This document shows, piece after piece, positions 46,984-55,745 of a DNA stretch of 64,000 nt. A program made the position numbers and the translations under genes. The notes under the pieces are model-generated. The model did no database searches and was not told the DNA's origin. It worked only from the letters and a program-made list of their open reading frames with translations. How positions within the stretch are numbered: the first letter of the stretch is position 1; every line of letters starts with the position of its first letter. This stretch comes from an uncultured Verrucomicrobia subdivision 3 bacterium (lineage in GTDB: Bacteria; Verrucomicrobiota; Verrucomicrobiae; Limisphaerales; UBA11358), in assembly GCA_903921455.1 (NCBI GenBank), contig CAIXPZ010000206.1, positions 1-64,000 on the forward strand. The letters run 5' to 3'.

Positions 46984-47600
46984 GCCTTCGTCAAATCCAC
47001 GAAGTTCTTCAGCAGTTGCAGGCCGACCTTCTGGCTTTTCTCCGGATGGAACTGCGTGGCGAAGACATTGTCGCGCCAGACGGACGAGGCGAAGTTGTCG
47101 CCGTAATCCGTGCGCGTGGCGACGATGGCATCGTCCACCGGCTGCGGATAAAAGCTGTGCACGAAATAAACGTAGCTGCCGCTGGCGATGCCGCGATAGA
47201 GCGGGCAATCGGTCTTCACGATCTCCAGCTGGTTCCAGCCGATCTGCGGAATCTTGTGGCCGGGCTTGGCGGTGAAGCGGACCACTTTGCCCTCAAACAC
47301 GCCGAGACCGGCGGCGCAGGAATTGAATTCTTCGCTCTTCTCGAACAGCGCCTGATAGCCGACGCAGATGCCGAGAAAAGGTTTGCCGGTCTTGATGAAA
47401 TCCTTTGCCGCTTCGAGCAGTTCCTGTTTGCGGAGCGCGTTGATGCAGTCGTCGAACGCGCCGACGCCGGGCAGCACGAGGCCGCGCGCGTCGCCGATCT
47501 CCTCGGGGCGCTGCACGAGGCGCACGTCCGCGCCAACCTTGAGCAGCGACTTATGGACGCTGCGGAGGTTGCCGGAGCCGTAATCAAGCAAAGCAATCAC
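46980..47600 (-). CDS. hisH: Imidazole glycerol phosphate synthase, glutamine amidotransferase subunit
   Basis: A 206-residue class I glutaminase that supplies ammonia to HisF in histidine synthesis. It starts GTG at 47600 (MIALLDYGSGNLRSVHKSLL), has the nucleophile C79 in PFLGICVGYQALFEKSEEF, and the His/Glu of the triad in TQFHPEKSQKVGLQLL. Length and order are standard. hisF is not adjacent, so it is an isolated hisH here. A -10-like TAGAAT lies exactly six bases before the GTG, inside a CTAGCCACAGAT repeat, suggesting a leaderless transcript. Its stop overlaps the photolyase stop. Confidence 0.94.
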
Positions 47601-47606
47601 GCGATT

Positions 47607-47642
47607 ATTCTAGCCACAGATGAAACCCAGAGAAACACAGAT
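47607..47642. repeat. Dispersed CTAGCCACAGAT repeat upstream of hisH
   Basis: ATTCTAGCCACAGATGAAAC continues as CCAGAGAAACACAGAT. Its first 15 bases equal those of the copy upstream of hemC. Read on the hisH strand it ends CTGTGGCTAGAAT, and TAGAAT is separated from the GTG start by exactly six bases. Confidence 0.7.
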
Positions 47643-47647
47643 TTTGT

Positions 47648-48565
47648 TCAGGCGGGCAGGGGAACCTTGCGGACGCGGGCGGCAAAATCGTCCACTTCCT
47701 CCAGCTTTTCAAAGCCGACGTTCAGCACATCCACGCAGCCGAGGCCGAGAACAAATTTCACCGATTCATCGCGGCGCGCGTCGTCATTGCGCAGGCGGCC
47801 CTCGCCGATGAGTTTCATACCCACGACGCCTTTGCCGGCGGCGTGTAGTTTCTGGAGCACTGGCACGACGGCTTCCGGCGGGCCGTCCATGCTCATGCCG
47901 TAGGGATTGATGCGGGTGTGGACGGATTCCACCCAGGGTTCGGCGGCAGCGGCCTCCAGGGCGGCGAGCGAATGGCAGGAAACGCCAAGCGCGCGGATTT
48001 TCCCCTCCGCCTTGAGCTTCGACAACGTCTCCATCTGCGAGCGCAGTTGCTCCGGCCAGTCCGGCGCGGTGACGCAATGGAGCAGCAGCAGATCAAGATA
48101 ATCCGTCTTCAGCTCCTTCAGGAAACGCGCCACGACAATGTCGGCGGCGGGACGTTCGGGTTCGGGAATGCCCCCATGGTTCCACCAAATCTTGCTGATG
48201 AGATTATATTTCTCGCGCGGAATCCCCGCCAACGCGGGGGGCAGATAGGTGTGCGAACCGTAAAGATCGGCCAGATCGTAAGTGCGGACGCCGCGTTCGT
48301 AGGCATCGCGGAGCAGGTGCTGGAAGGGTTCCCGCCCCTTGCGCGTCTGGTTGGACTGGCGGTTGCCGCCGCGCATTCCCGTGCCCATGCAGACGCGCGA
48401 GAATTTTAATTCCGTCCGGCCGAGTGGCACCAGAGCGTAGGGATCAAATGTTTTTGCCTGCGCGCTGTCCGCCGCGCCGAGTTGAGCGCCGAGTTGAGCG
48501 CCGACCAAAACGCCGCCGACGCCAAGGGCGGATTTTTTCAGGAATGCGCGACGCTGGATCTTCAT
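47648..48565 (-). CDS. Tat-exported aldo/keto reductase
   Basis: A 305-residue NAD(P)H-dependent oxidoreductase. The ATG at 48565 starts a twin-arginine signal (IQRRAFLKKSALGVGG) followed by a short GAQLGAQLGA repeat, then the aldo/keto barrel: LIVPLGRTEL-like YALVPLGRTELKFSRVCMGT, VRTYDLADLYGSHTYLPPAL, YNLISKIWWNHGG, LKELKTDYLDLLLLHCVTAP and IRALGVSCHSLAALEAA. The barrel is shorter than full-length AKRs but keeps the catalytic Asp, Tyr (DLYGSH) and Lys positions. Such Tat-AKRs are common in Verrucomicrobia and the substrate is unknown. Its start overlaps the rlmN stop by ATGA. Confidence 0.88.
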   Translation of the reverse strand: MKIQRRAFLKKSALGVGGVLVGAQLGAQLGAADSAQAKTFDPYALVPLGRTELKFSRVCMGTGMRGGNRQSNQTRKGREPFQHLLRDAYERGVRTYDLADLYGSHTYLPPALAGIPREKYNLISKIWWNHGGIPEPERPAADIVVARFLKELKTDYLDLLLLHCVTAPDWPEQLRSQMETLSKLKAEGKIRALGVSCHSLAALEAAAAEPWVESVHTRINPYGMSMDGPPEAVVPVLQKLHAAGKGVVGMKLIGEGRLRNDDARRDESVKFVLGLGCVDVLNVGFEKLEEVDDFAARVRKVPLPA

Positions 48566-49674
48566 GACTGGGGCGATTCTGCCAAGGCGCGTTCCGTCTT
48601 CAAGCGCAATTGTCCGCAGGCTGCGTCGATGTCGCCGCCTTTTTCGCGGCGGAGGGTGGCGGTGACGCCGAGTTTCTCCAGCGCCGCCAGAAAGCGTTCG
48701 CACACTTCTTCGGCGGGACGATGCCACGGCAAGTCTTCGACCTTGTTGTAGGGAATCAGGTTGACCTTGGCGTAAAGCCGGTTGGCGAGCGCGGCGAGCG
48801 GGCGCGTCTGTTCCAGCGAATCATTGATGCCGGCGATCAAAATATATTCCAGCGTGATCATCCGGCCTTTCAGCTTCTGATAGTCCTCGCACGCGGCGGT
48901 GAGTTCGCTGAGCGGATATTTCTTGTTCACCGGCATGATGCGGTTGCGAACTTCATCCGTCGCGCCGTGAAGCGAAATGGCGAGGCGGAATTGCATCGGC
49001 TCGACGGCGAGCTTGCGGATCTGCGGCGCCAGGCCGCTGGTGGAAATGGTGATGCGGCGCGCGCCGATGCCGCCGCCCCACGGGGCGTTGAGGGTTTTCA
49101 GCGCCTGGATCAAGTTGTCGTAGTTGGCGAGCGGTTCGCCCATGCCCATGACGACGATGTTGTTGACGACGCGGTCCGCGGCGGGTTCCAGACTTTCTTC
49201 CTTGGGTTGCGCGGCGTGCCAGCGTTCGACGGCGAGAATCTGCTCAATGATTTCGTGGACGCCGAGATTGCGCTTCCAGCCTTCGAGGCCGCTGGCGCAA
49301 AATTTACAGCCGTAGGCGCAGCCGACCTGCGTGGAGATGCACAGTGTGTGGCGGTCGCTGGCCTCGCCATAGAGCGCGGGGTTGGCGGGGATCAAAACGC
49401 TTTCGATGAAAGCGCCGTCGGCCAGCTGCCAGAGAAATTTTTGGGTGGTGTCGCTGGCGCCCTGTTTGCGGGCGAGTTCGAGGGTCGAGAGGGAAAAGCT
49501 TTCGCGCAATTTTCCGCGCAGGGCTTTCGAGAGGTTGCTCATCTCATCCCAGGCGGTGGCGCGGCGGGCGTAAAGCCAGTCGAGCAGCTGGGTGACGCGG
49601 AAGGCGGGCTCGTTCCACAGTTTGAACTGCGCTTCCAGTTCTTCGCGGGTCAGGGATTTGATGTCGGTCAGCAC
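48562..49674 (-). CDS. rlmN: Dual-specificity 23S rRNA/tRNA (adenine-C2) methyltransferase
   Basis: A 370-residue radical SAM enzyme that methylates A2503 of 23S rRNA and A37 of some tRNAs. The radical SAM cluster is C119, C123 and C126 in GCAYGCKFCASGLEGWKRNL; other blocks are VVMGMGEPLANYDNLIQAL, ITISTSGLAPQIRKLA, LAISLHGATDEVRNRIMPV, LIPYNKVEDLPW and the catalytic C-terminal Cys in RREKGGDIDAACGQL. The start is GTG at 49674; a TATCTT hexamer lies exactly six bases upstream, again suggesting a leaderless mRNA. Length is normal. Confidence 0.96.
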   Translation of the reverse strand: MLTDIKSLTREELEAQFKLWNEPAFRVTQLLDWLYARRATAWDEMSNLSKALRGKLRESFSLSTLELARKQGASDTTQKFLWQLADGAFIESVLIPANPALYGEASDRHTLCISTQVGCAYGCKFCASGLEGWKRNLGVHEIIEQILAVERWHAAQPKEESLEPAADRVVNNIVVMGMGEPLANYDNLIQALKTLNAPWGGGIGARRITISTSGLAPQIRKLAVEPMQFRLAISLHGATDEVRNRIMPVNKKYPLSELTAACEDYQKLKGRMITLEYILIAGINDSLEQTRPLAALANRLYAKVNLIPYNKVEDLPWHRPAEEVCERFLAALEKLGVTATLRREKGGDIDAACGQLRLKTERALAESPQS

Positions 49675-49724
49675 AGGGGCAAGATAACCGACAGCAGCGG
49701 GGTTGAAAGCGAAAGAATGCGCGG

Positions 49725-50513
49725 CTAATTGCCGCCCGCGCCTTTGATGGATTGTTGCATGCGCCGCAGGTCCAGCAAATCATCGTTGCTGTAAGAACGC
49801 TGGCCGAGTGACAGCGCATTTTTTGCCGCGCGCCATTTCCAGCGTTCCGCATGGCCATCGGCGAAGGTGAGGTTGCCGCCCTGCTGGTGGCGATCGGCGG
49901 GAATGTCCAGCCAGTAGGTTGACCAGTAAGGATAGTCGGCCGGAATGACGCCAAAGGTGGAATCCCAAATGTCATTCTCGTCCGTGTCAATGAAGACGAA
50001 CAGGGACGTTGGCACTTTGATTTCCGAGCATTTCCGAAAATGATTGTCGGCGGCGCAATTCGCGCTGTTGCTCATATTATAGCTGCGCTTGCGTTGAATC
50101 TGCGGGAATCCGTCCACGGTGGAATGGTCGGACGGGCAATGGTAGATCGCGGCGTTCTGATTGTAGAGGAAGAGGAGCGAGGTGGCGGCGGTGATTTCAT
50201 TCGTATCCAGGGGGGCCAGGCCGCGACACCAGGTCATTTGGTCTTCGCTGGTGGGACCCGTGGGGGAGTTGGTCGTGCCCATGTCCACGGAATAAACAAA
50301 ATTGTTGGGTGTGATCACATCGCCGTTGTCATGCGCATACATCTGCCAGCACAACTGCAATTGCTTGAGATTGTTTAGGCAAACAATGGTATACGCGCGC
50401 TGCTTGGCCTGGCTCAGGGCCGGCAGCAGCAGCGCCGCGAGAATGCCGATGATGGCGATCACCACCAGCAGTTCAACCAGCGTAAATCCCCGTTTGTTCG
50501 TCTGAATGCACAT
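49725..50513 (-). CDS. Type II secretion/pseudopilin-like protein with H-x9-DG motif (first of two)
   Basis: A 262-residue protein from the ATG at 50513. The N-terminus [20 protein letters not shown] is a type IV prepilin cleavage/methylation signal. The C-terminal domain carries [17 protein letters not shown], the H-x9-DG signature of the DUF1559-type proteins that are massively expanded in Verrucomicrobia and Planctomycetes. Function unknown; the N-terminal helix suggests assembly into or with a pseudopilus and surface display of the C-terminal domain. A similar gene follows. Confidence 0.9.
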   Translation of the reverse strand: MCIQTNKRGFTLVELLVVIAIIGILAALLLPALSQAKQRAYTIVCLNNLKQLQLCWQMYAHDNGDVITPNNFVYSVDMGTTNSPTGPTSEDQMTWCRGLAPLDTNEITAATSLLFLYNQNAAIYHCPSDHSTVDGFPQIQRKRSYNMSNSANCAADNHFRKCSEIKVPTSLFVFIDTDENDIWDSTFGVIPADYPYWSTYWLDIPADRHQQGGNLTFADGHAERWKWRAAKNALSLGQRSYSNDDLLDLRRMQQSIKGAGGN

Positions 50514-50645
50514 GGCTTGGTCAGCTCCTTTACAATACCTACACAGCAAAAAAATGCCACTGGAAACCAGCAGCGTAATCGCCCGCGATGATGGTTCTTT
50601 GGCGAGGACGAAGGTAATTCCAAGTCGGCAGCTGGGCGGGAACGG

Positions 50646-51566
50646 CTATTTCAGTCGGGTGGCGTGTTCCTGCAGCCAGATGACATCGGGATTGTTGGGC
50701 GAAGCAAATTGGTCGGGAATCTCGCCGTTGCTCATCAGCGGCGGCATGGTGCGGTCATCGCGCCACCGTTTGATTTCAGCATGGCCATCCACAAAGGAAA
50801 AGCCGCCGGCGCGATGATGGTAGCTGCCGGGCAGATCGTAGAAGCCATCCTTTTCGGGATTGTCTGCCCAGCCGCGCATGTCGGTGGCGAAGTTGCCCCA
50901 GTCAATGCTGTCTTCCCGCATGTCCAGAAGCAGAAAAGTTCCGGTTGGGCCGGGGCTGATGAAGTCGCCGGTTTTCAGGAACACGCGCCACGGGTTGCCG
51001 CCCCGCGTTCCGGGCGGATAAGGGTAGGGGTTGACCCAGCCCGCGCCACCGGACAAGCCGCCGTCGTAGCCCACATATCCGCCGATCCAAAAATTCATGG
51101 CCATGCTGCGCACCCGGGATTTTTGCTCGCCGTTGACGGTGACGAACGAATAGTCCGCCGGGCATTTCCAGATGGCGGCGCTCTTGCCGCAATAATTCCA
51201 AAGCGGACTCTTGGCGATGTCCTGGTTCACATCCCAATTCGAGGGATTGTTCGGATTGAAATCCATCTGGCCTCCCACCCAGGCATGCTTGCTTTCCTCA
51301 TCCAAGGCGGCCGGTCCATACGGCCAATGGCTGGCATAGGGAAAAAAATCATTGTTGTCATCCACATACATTTTCACGGCGATGGCCAGTTGCCGGTGGT
51401 TATTCATGCATTGGATGGCGTAGGCCTTGAGTTTGGCCTTGCTCAAGGCGGGCAGCAGCAGCGCCGCCAGAATGCCGATGATGGCAATCACGACGAGCAA
51501 CTCAACCAACGTGAAGCCGCCGGTGAATAACCGGCGGCGACTCTGGTTGACGGGTGGCTGGCGCAT
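50646..51566 (-). CDS. Type II secretion/pseudopilin-like protein with H-x9-DG motif (second of two)
   Basis: A 306-residue protein from the ATG at 51566 (an upstream TTG is possible). It has the prepilin N-terminus [20 protein letters not shown] with [20 protein letters not shown], a central region of variable loops, and the C-terminal [19 protein letters not shown], again H-x9-DG. It differs clearly from its neighbour outside these blocks, so it is an old duplicate rather than a recent copy. Together they probably form one locus; no secretion machinery genes are in the window. Confidence 0.9.
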   Translation of the reverse strand: MRQPPVNQSRRRLFTGGFTLVELLVVIAIIGILAALLLPALSKAKLKAYAIQCMNNHRQLAIAVKMYVDDNNDFFPYASHWPYGPAALDEESKHAWVGGQMDFNPNNPSNWDVNQDIAKSPLWNYCGKSAAIWKCPADYSFVTVNGEQKSRVRSMAMNFWIGGYVGYDGGLSGGAGWVNPYPYPPGTRGGNPWRVFLKTGDFISPGPTGTFLLLDMREDSIDWGNFATDMRGWADNPEKDGFYDLPGSYHHRAGGFSFVDGHAEIKRWRDDRTMPPLMSNGEIPDQFASPNNPDVIWLQEHATRLK

Positions 51567-51615
51567 GGGTGACTTCAAGAGAAATTAGGCCGAATCACCG
51601 TACACGCAACCGAAA

Positions 51616-52638
51616 TTAATACGTCAGCAGTTCAAACTCCCGCAACCCCTTCTCGGTCAATTGCCACCGGCTGCCATGCTGCACGACCAACTTGCGGCAG
51701 GGATGCGCGTGGTATTCCGTCTCGTTCACCGAGAGCAACTGCACTTTTGCCACTCCCTTGATTTCCGACGCGGCGCGCGGCATCAGCGCGAAGGCCACCC
51801 CGTTATAGTTCATCGCGATTTCGTAGCCGGCGATGCCTTCCTTGTCCGCCCTGGGGTTTTTCAGGACGAGCGGCGCGTAGCGTCTGAGATAGGAGAAATT
51901 CGTAGCCCGCACCAGCACGCGGCAGAGTTCCGTCTGGCTGCGGAGAAAGGTCAGCAGGCTGAATTTTTTCACCGGATTATGTTCGCCGAGCAGCACGTCG
52001 CGCGGATCAATACCGTCGAGGTTCTGGCCGTTCCAGAGACCGTGGTCGTTGCGTTCGCCGGGCAGGTTTTTTCTGAACCACGCGGAGAAATTGTCGTTCA
52101 CCAGCAGGTTCAATTCAAAGTGCAGGTGTGCGCGTTCTTTGCCGATGCGTTCGGCGGTGTTGGAGGTGCGGCCCATCGTGGCGATCAGTTCGCCGGCCTT
52201 GACCGTTTTGCCCGCCGCGACCCCGGCCGCGATCTCGCTCAAGTGCGCATAGACCGAGTAAATCTCAAGGCCTTCGACGAGGTGGCGGATGACAATATAT
52301 TTGCCGTAGTTGGAAAGCCCGCCTTTCGGGTTCACATACATCACGGTGCCGTCCGCCGTCGCGAGAATGGGGTCGGTCGGCTCACCGTGGCGGTCGGTGT
52401 GCTGGTGGAGAATGTCCAGGCCCTCGTGCATCTGCCAGCCGTCGGTGCGCACGCAGCCGAAACTGCCAGTGGTCCACGAACGGTCAGGCGAGGTGGGAGC
52501 GAAGAATTTCAATTCCTGGCCCACGTCAAAAAGCGTGTGGTTGGCCGTCGGAAATTGAAACGGGGATTGGGCCGGGGAATTGAAGCCGCTGAAAATGATT
52601 CCGGCCAGCGCCAGCCGACGAACACCGGGGAACTTCAT
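51616..52638 (-). CDS. M23 family (LytM) metallopeptidase
   Basis: A 340-residue exported zinc peptidase. The signal region is RLALAGIIFSGFNSPAQS. The LytM domain has both zinc motifs: MHEGLDILHQ with HxxxD and RAHLHFELNLLVN with HxH, connected by YVNPKGGLSNYGKYIVIRHL. A C-terminal region of about 100 residues follows. It probably cleaves peptidoglycan crosslinks or acts as a degradation partner. Its ATG overlaps the stop of the lipoprotein gene upstream by four bases, so the two are co-translated. Confidence 0.92.
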   Translation of the reverse strand: MKFPGVRRLALAGIIFSGFNSPAQSPFQFPTANHTLFDVGQELKFFAPTSPDRSWTTGSFGCVRTDGWQMHEGLDILHQHTDRHGEPTDPILATADGTVMYVNPKGGLSNYGKYIVIRHLVEGLEIYSVYAHLSEIAAGVAAGKTVKAGELIATMGRTSNTAERIGKERAHLHFELNLLVNDNFSAWFRKNLPGERNDHGLWNGQNLDGIDPRDVLLGEHNPVKKFSLLTFLRSQTELCRVLVRATNFSYLRRYAPLVLKNPRADKEGIAGYEIAMNYNGVAFALMPRAASEIKGVAKVQLLSVNETEYHAHPCRKLVVQHGSRWQLTEKGLREFELLTY

Positions 52639-53171
52639 TTCATTTTCCCCTTGGCGATTTTCTTGGCCATGTTGTTCAGGCCGACGACGAGTTGCTTGGC
52701 TTCCTCATGCGAGGCATCGGGGGTGAACGACAATTCCCCGTTCGCGATGCGATGGGTGATGATGGGCGCGGCCAGCCAGCGGCTGTCCACGGTCTTGTCG
52801 CTCCATTGGCCGAAGATGACAAAATGTTTGCCGAGGTAGGCCGAAGTATATTGCTCCAGCGTGTAAGTTCCCATCTGGTCAAACTTGAGCAGCACCGCGT
52901 AGCCGACGGGGGTGTCCAGCAGGGTCGCGCTGACGATGCTGGCCTCGGTCAAGACGGGTTCGGTATTGATCGTCACCAGCACCGGATTCGAGCGGATGAC
53001 GGACACCGTTTCACCGGAGCCCATCAACTGTGCGCGGTTTTCCACATGAACGCGCAGCGAGGAAAGATGCTTCTCGGCCTTGCTTTTATCCGTCTGGCAG
53101 CCCGTGGCCGCCGTCAGGCCGATGGCAAGGAGTAGCAAATAAAGGTTGAAACCGCGCGCGTAAAAATTCAT
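52635..53171 (-). CDS. Lipoprotein of unknown function, translationally coupled to the M23 peptidase
   Basis: A 178-residue protein from the ATG at 53171 with a lipoprotein signal (LYLLLLAIGLTAATGCQTDK, lipobox TATGC-like ATGC). The mature domain (HLSSLRVHVENRAQLMGSGE, LVTINTEPVLTEASIVSATL, GYAVLLKFDQMGTYTLEQYT, KHFVIFGQWSDKTVDSRWLA) looks like a two-domain beta fold of the SecD-substrate type; family not recognised with certainty. Its ATGA overlap with the M23 gene suggests a common envelope role. Confidence 0.75.
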   Translation of the reverse strand: MNFYARGFNLYLLLLAIGLTAATGCQTDKSKAEKHLSSLRVHVENRAQLMGSGETVSVIRSNPVLVTINTEPVLTEASIVSATLLDTPVGYAVLLKFDQMGTYTLEQYTSAYLGKHFVIFGQWSDKTVDSRWLAAPIITHRIANGELSFTPDASHEEAKQLVVGLNNMAKKIAKGKMK

Positions 53172-53216
53172 AGTGACTAACACAAAATCGCAACCAGCGA
53201 ACAAAGTAAAGACGAT

Positions 53217-53324
53217 ATGGGACAACAATACAACAAAACCGAACATAAAAAACGCCGCAAGGCCTACATCAAACGCAAGAAGGCCACCATCAAGGCCAAA
53301 GTCGCCGCCAAAAAGAAAGGCTGA
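53217..53324 (+). CDS. 35-residue lysine/arginine-rich protein, too short for usual annotation
   Basis: A complete small gene: ATG at 53217, 35 codons, stop TGA at 53322-53324. The protein starts MGQQYNKTEHKKRRKAYIK and ends VAAKKKG; 16 of 35 residues are Lys or Arg, with a single acidic residue. It has an AT-rich leader and is followed by its own strong terminator (53344-53373), which argues that it is really expressed. Short basic proteins of this kind (MGxQxNKxExRxRR pattern) are recalled from Verrucomicrobia-related genomes; a ribosome or nucleic-acid association is plausible but not shown. It is divergent from the lipoprotein gene. Confidence 0.7.
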   Translation: MGQQYNKTEHKKRRKAYIKRKKATIKAKVAAKKKG

Positions 53325-53341
53325 TCCGGCGCGCTAATTCT

Positions 53342-53692
53342 TCAAGGCCGTCTTCGGACGGCCTTTTTCTTTTGCATCGCCGCGACGGCAATGGCGCGAC
53401 GTGCCCAGGCGACCAGTTCGGGCGCTTGCTCCAGAATTTCCGGGGGCACTTCGTGGTAGCTCATCGTCAGCACTTTACCTCGCGATTCGTAAGTGAACGG
53501 CCCCATGCCGCGTGCGGTAAAATCTAGCCGGGTTGCGGCGTCCGTTTTAAAAAACAACCGACCCTCGTCGAGAATCGCGAAGAAATGCTCGTCCTGATAC
53601 AGCCCGTGCGCGCCGAATATCGCCCGCGCCCGCGCCTCCGGCAGTGCGCCCAACTGATCAAGCACAAATTCTTTGAAGGAGTCGTCCGCCAC
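53342..53692 (-). CDS. TfoX/Sxy N-terminal domain protein
   Basis: A 116-residue protein consisting of one TfoX N-terminal domain: DQLGALPEARARAIFGAHGL, YQDEHFFAILDEGRLFFKTD, TRLDFTARGMGPFTYESRGK and YHEVPPEILEQAPELVAWAR. It starts GTG at 53692. TfoX/Sxy in gamma-proteobacteria regulates competence, but stand-alone N-terminal domains are widespread with unknown function. Its last codons coincide with the terminator of the 35-residue gene on the other strand (the basic end KKKAVRRRP is encoded by the hairpin), an unusual sharing. The phosphoesterase gene precedes it by six bases. Confidence 0.88.
   Translation of the reverse strand: MADDSFKEFVLDQLGALPEARARAIFGAHGLYQDEHFFAILDEGRLFFKTDAATRLDFTARGMGPFTYESRGKVLTMSYHEVPPEILEQAPELVAWARRAIAVAAMQKKKAVRRRP
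53344..53373 (+). terminator. Terminator of the 35-residue gene, embedded in the TfoX-like coding end
   Basis: AAGGCCGTC and GACGGCCTT form a 9-bp stem with a TTCG tetraloop, followed by TTTTCTTTT. It starts 19 bases after the small gene stop and lies within the 3' end of the opposing TfoX-like gene. Confidence 0.9.
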
Positions 53693-53698
53693 GGTTGA

Positions 53699-54655
53699 TC
53701 AGAGGGTTTGGCGCGGCACGGTGGCCGTGTAGAGAAGTTTGCCCTGGTCATCGATCATCCGCACGTCCAGTTGTTCCGCTGACAATGCCGCTGCGATGAA
53801 GCCGGAGCAGCTGCCTTTGGCAAATTTCGTATGCGGATTGTTCCCGGTCTTGCGGGGCTTGGAGCCCGCCCCGGAACAGAAAAGATTCACCTTGCCCGCC
53901 AGCAGATGTTGAAGGTCATGGTCGTGGCCGTTGACGTAGGCCTGCACTTGATGTTTTTCCAGCAACGGCAGGATGTGCTTGACGACATAAGGGGTGTCGC
54001 CATGTTCGCCGCCGGAATAGACCGGATGATGGGCGATGACGATTTTCCAGGGCGCGGTGGACGCCGCCAGCGCGGCTTCAAACCACGCGAGCTGCTTGGA
54101 ATTATCCTGTGAATGCAAGTGGAGCAGGGGGATCGCCTGGTCATCGCCAGACTTCATCGGCGTGGTGTCGAGAAAGAAGAATTCCACCAAGCTGCCGCCG
54201 TCAATCTTCTCGGTGCGGGAAAAGTAGCGCGCCGGCATGTTCCAGCGCGGGCTGGTTTTGCTGTATTCGATTTGCGCGTCGCAGTTGCCATGATAATCAT
54301 GATTGCCCAGCACGACGTGCCACGGCACTTGGAGCGCTGGCGCGGTATAAACGTTTTCAAACGAATTCTGCCACTGCGGGTCGCTCACGGATTTGACGCC
54401 GTTCTCATAGAAGTTGTCGCCCACGGAAATGACAAACTTCGCCTGCATGGCCTGAGCGGCGATACCCATTTGCTCGGCAATGTCGCGCTGGTCTTTTTCG
54501 CCGTTCCGGCCCCAATCACCGAGTATGAGGAAGTTCAGTCCACCGCGTTCGGCCTCGGCGGCGAAGAGTCGGCGCGGGAGCATCGAGCCAAGAGCGGTCG
54601 CCTGTGCGGTGGCCACGAACAGCGTGCGGACAAATTGCCGGCGGGTCTGTTTCAT
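53699..54655 (-). CDS. Tat-exported metallophosphoesterase (acid phosphatase-like)
   Basis: A 318-residue calcineurin-type phosphoesterase of the tartrate-resistant/ACP5-like group. The twin-arginine signal is QTRRQFVRTLFVATAQATA. The metal-binding blocks are in order: FLILGDWGRNGEKD, FVISVGDNFYENGV, VLGNHDYHGNCD, IVIAHHPVYSGGEHG and YVNGHDHDLQHL, all intact. It probably removes phosphate from extracellular organic phosphorus compounds. It precedes the TfoX-like gene by six bases and is otherwise isolated. Confidence 0.92.
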   Translation of the reverse strand: MKQTRRQFVRTLFVATAQATALGSMLPRRLFAAEAERGGLNFLILGDWGRNGEKDQRDIAEQMGIAAQAMQAKFVISVGDNFYENGVKSVSDPQWQNSFENVYTAPALQVPWHVVLGNHDYHGNCDAQIEYSKTSPRWNMPARYFSRTEKIDGGSLVEFFFLDTTPMKSGDDQAIPLLHLHSQDNSKQLAWFEAALAASTAPWKIVIAHHPVYSGGEHGDTPYVVKHILPLLEKHQVQAYVNGHDHDLQHLLAGKVNLFCSGAGSKPRKTGNNPHTKFAKGSCSGFIAAALSAEQLDVRMIDDQGKLLYTATVPRQTL

Positions 54656-54777
54656 AGTGCGAAGTAAACTATATCCTCGGATAGCTGCGTAAAATAAAAA
54701 TCGTATGGCTTGATGTCGGCGATGGTCGCCGCCCTTTCCTCTTGAATTTGGCGGGCAAGCTGTTTAAGTGGCAACGC

Positions 54778-55005
54778 ATGACTAAAGCCGAAATTGCCGC
54801 CAGCTTGAGAATCGAAGTCGGGGAACTCGAAGCCACCATCAAAAAACTTCAGGCCCGCTGCGAACGGTTGAAGACATTTGTGTTGAATCTGGAGGCGGAG
54901 ATTGCGGGGCCTGCCGCTGCCATGCCGTCCGTTGTGCCGGACAGTAAGTTCCGCAAGGTTCTGGATCAGGTTTTCGGCGAAAAACCTAAACGCCCGAAGC
55001 GTTAA
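54778..55005 (+). CDS. Small coiled-coil hypothetical protein
   Basis: A 75-residue protein from the ATG at 54778 (an upstream TTG at 54742 is less likely). The centre is a clear coiled coil (VGELEATIKKLQARCERLKT, LNLEAEIAG) and the C-terminus is basic (VFGEKPKRPKR). The first residues MTKAEIAASLRIEVGELE resemble a short helix-turn-helix, so it could be a small DNA-binding dimer, but no family was recognised. Its stop overlaps the SGNH-like gene stop by four bases (convergent). Confidence 0.6.
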   Translation: MTKAEIAASLRIEVGELEATIKKLQARCERLKTFVLNLEAEIAGPAAAMPSVVPDSKFRKVLDQVFGEKPKRPKR

Positions 55006-55745
55006 ATCAACGGGTCAATCGGGCGTCGGCTGGCTTCCGCGCTTTGATCCTGTAGAATGTGGGTGAGGGAGTGTGACAGACACTCGCCGACCACGGCTTG
55101 ACCTTCCAAGGAAAGATGGGTGCCATCGCACAACAACATTCGGTGGCGGGGATGCCGGTTTAATACGGAATAGACATCCACGAAGCGGGCCCTGGGCACG
55201 TCGAGCGTAATTCTTTGCAGCCGGGGCACGCAGTCGCGGGCGATCCGGTCGGAATAATGATCCCCAAAAACGAACGGAGACAAAACCACGGGCACGGCGT
55301 CGTGATCGGCCACGGATCGTATGATGTGGTCCATGGTCTGGAGATAAAGCTCCGGCGTAGTCACCGATGTCCCTTTCAGAAATTCATTCAAGGTTCCGCG
55401 CAGATGCCATTGGATCCGGTCGCTCAGATTTGCAATTCGTGATTTGACCTGGCGATGCACCGAAGCGCCATTGGAGCGGTGGTTCGGGTGCCGCAGGGGC
55501 ACGATTAGATCCGACGCTCCGAATTGGAGCACGACGATGTCTGGCTGGCTGGCCAGGCATTTGGTCGGTAGATGCTTGATGACGCGCGTGACGGGGAATC
55601 CGCCGAGTGTAAAAATGGATGTGATGACGTTATCTTTGGTTTTTGCCCGTAGCTGCTCAACTGCCAGATGAAAACAGGAATGGTCGTAGCCATGGGGAAA
55701 GCCGCCAATCATGCAGGCGCCAAAGGCTTGGATTTTGTGGTCCAT
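55002..55745 (-). CDS. SGNH/GDSL-hydrolase-like protein with altered catalytic residues
   Basis: A 247-residue protein with the order of SGNH blocks: block I at FGACMIGGFPHGYD near residue 8, block III-like VVLQFGASDL near 95, and the final D-x2-H in LLCDGTHLSLEG. In block I the usual GDS serine is Cys (GAC), and block III has GASD instead of the GxN asparagine, while the C-terminal Asp and His are kept. It could be a cysteine-nucleophile variant or a non-enzymatic relative. No signal peptide is visible. The ATG at 55745 is chosen because it precedes block I directly. Confidence 0.75.
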   Translation of the reverse strand: MDHKIQAFGACMIGGFPHGYDHSCFHLAVEQLRAKTKDNVITSIFTLGGFPVTRVIKHLPTKCLASQPDIVVLQFGASDLIVPLRHPNHRSNGASVHRQVKSRIANLSDRIQWHLRGTLNEFLKGTSVTTPELYLQTMDHIIRSVADHDAVPVVLSPFVFGDHYSDRIARDCVPRLQRITLDVPRARFVDVYSVLNRHPRHRMLLCDGTHLSLEGQAVVGECLSHSLTHILQDQSAEASRRPIDPLI

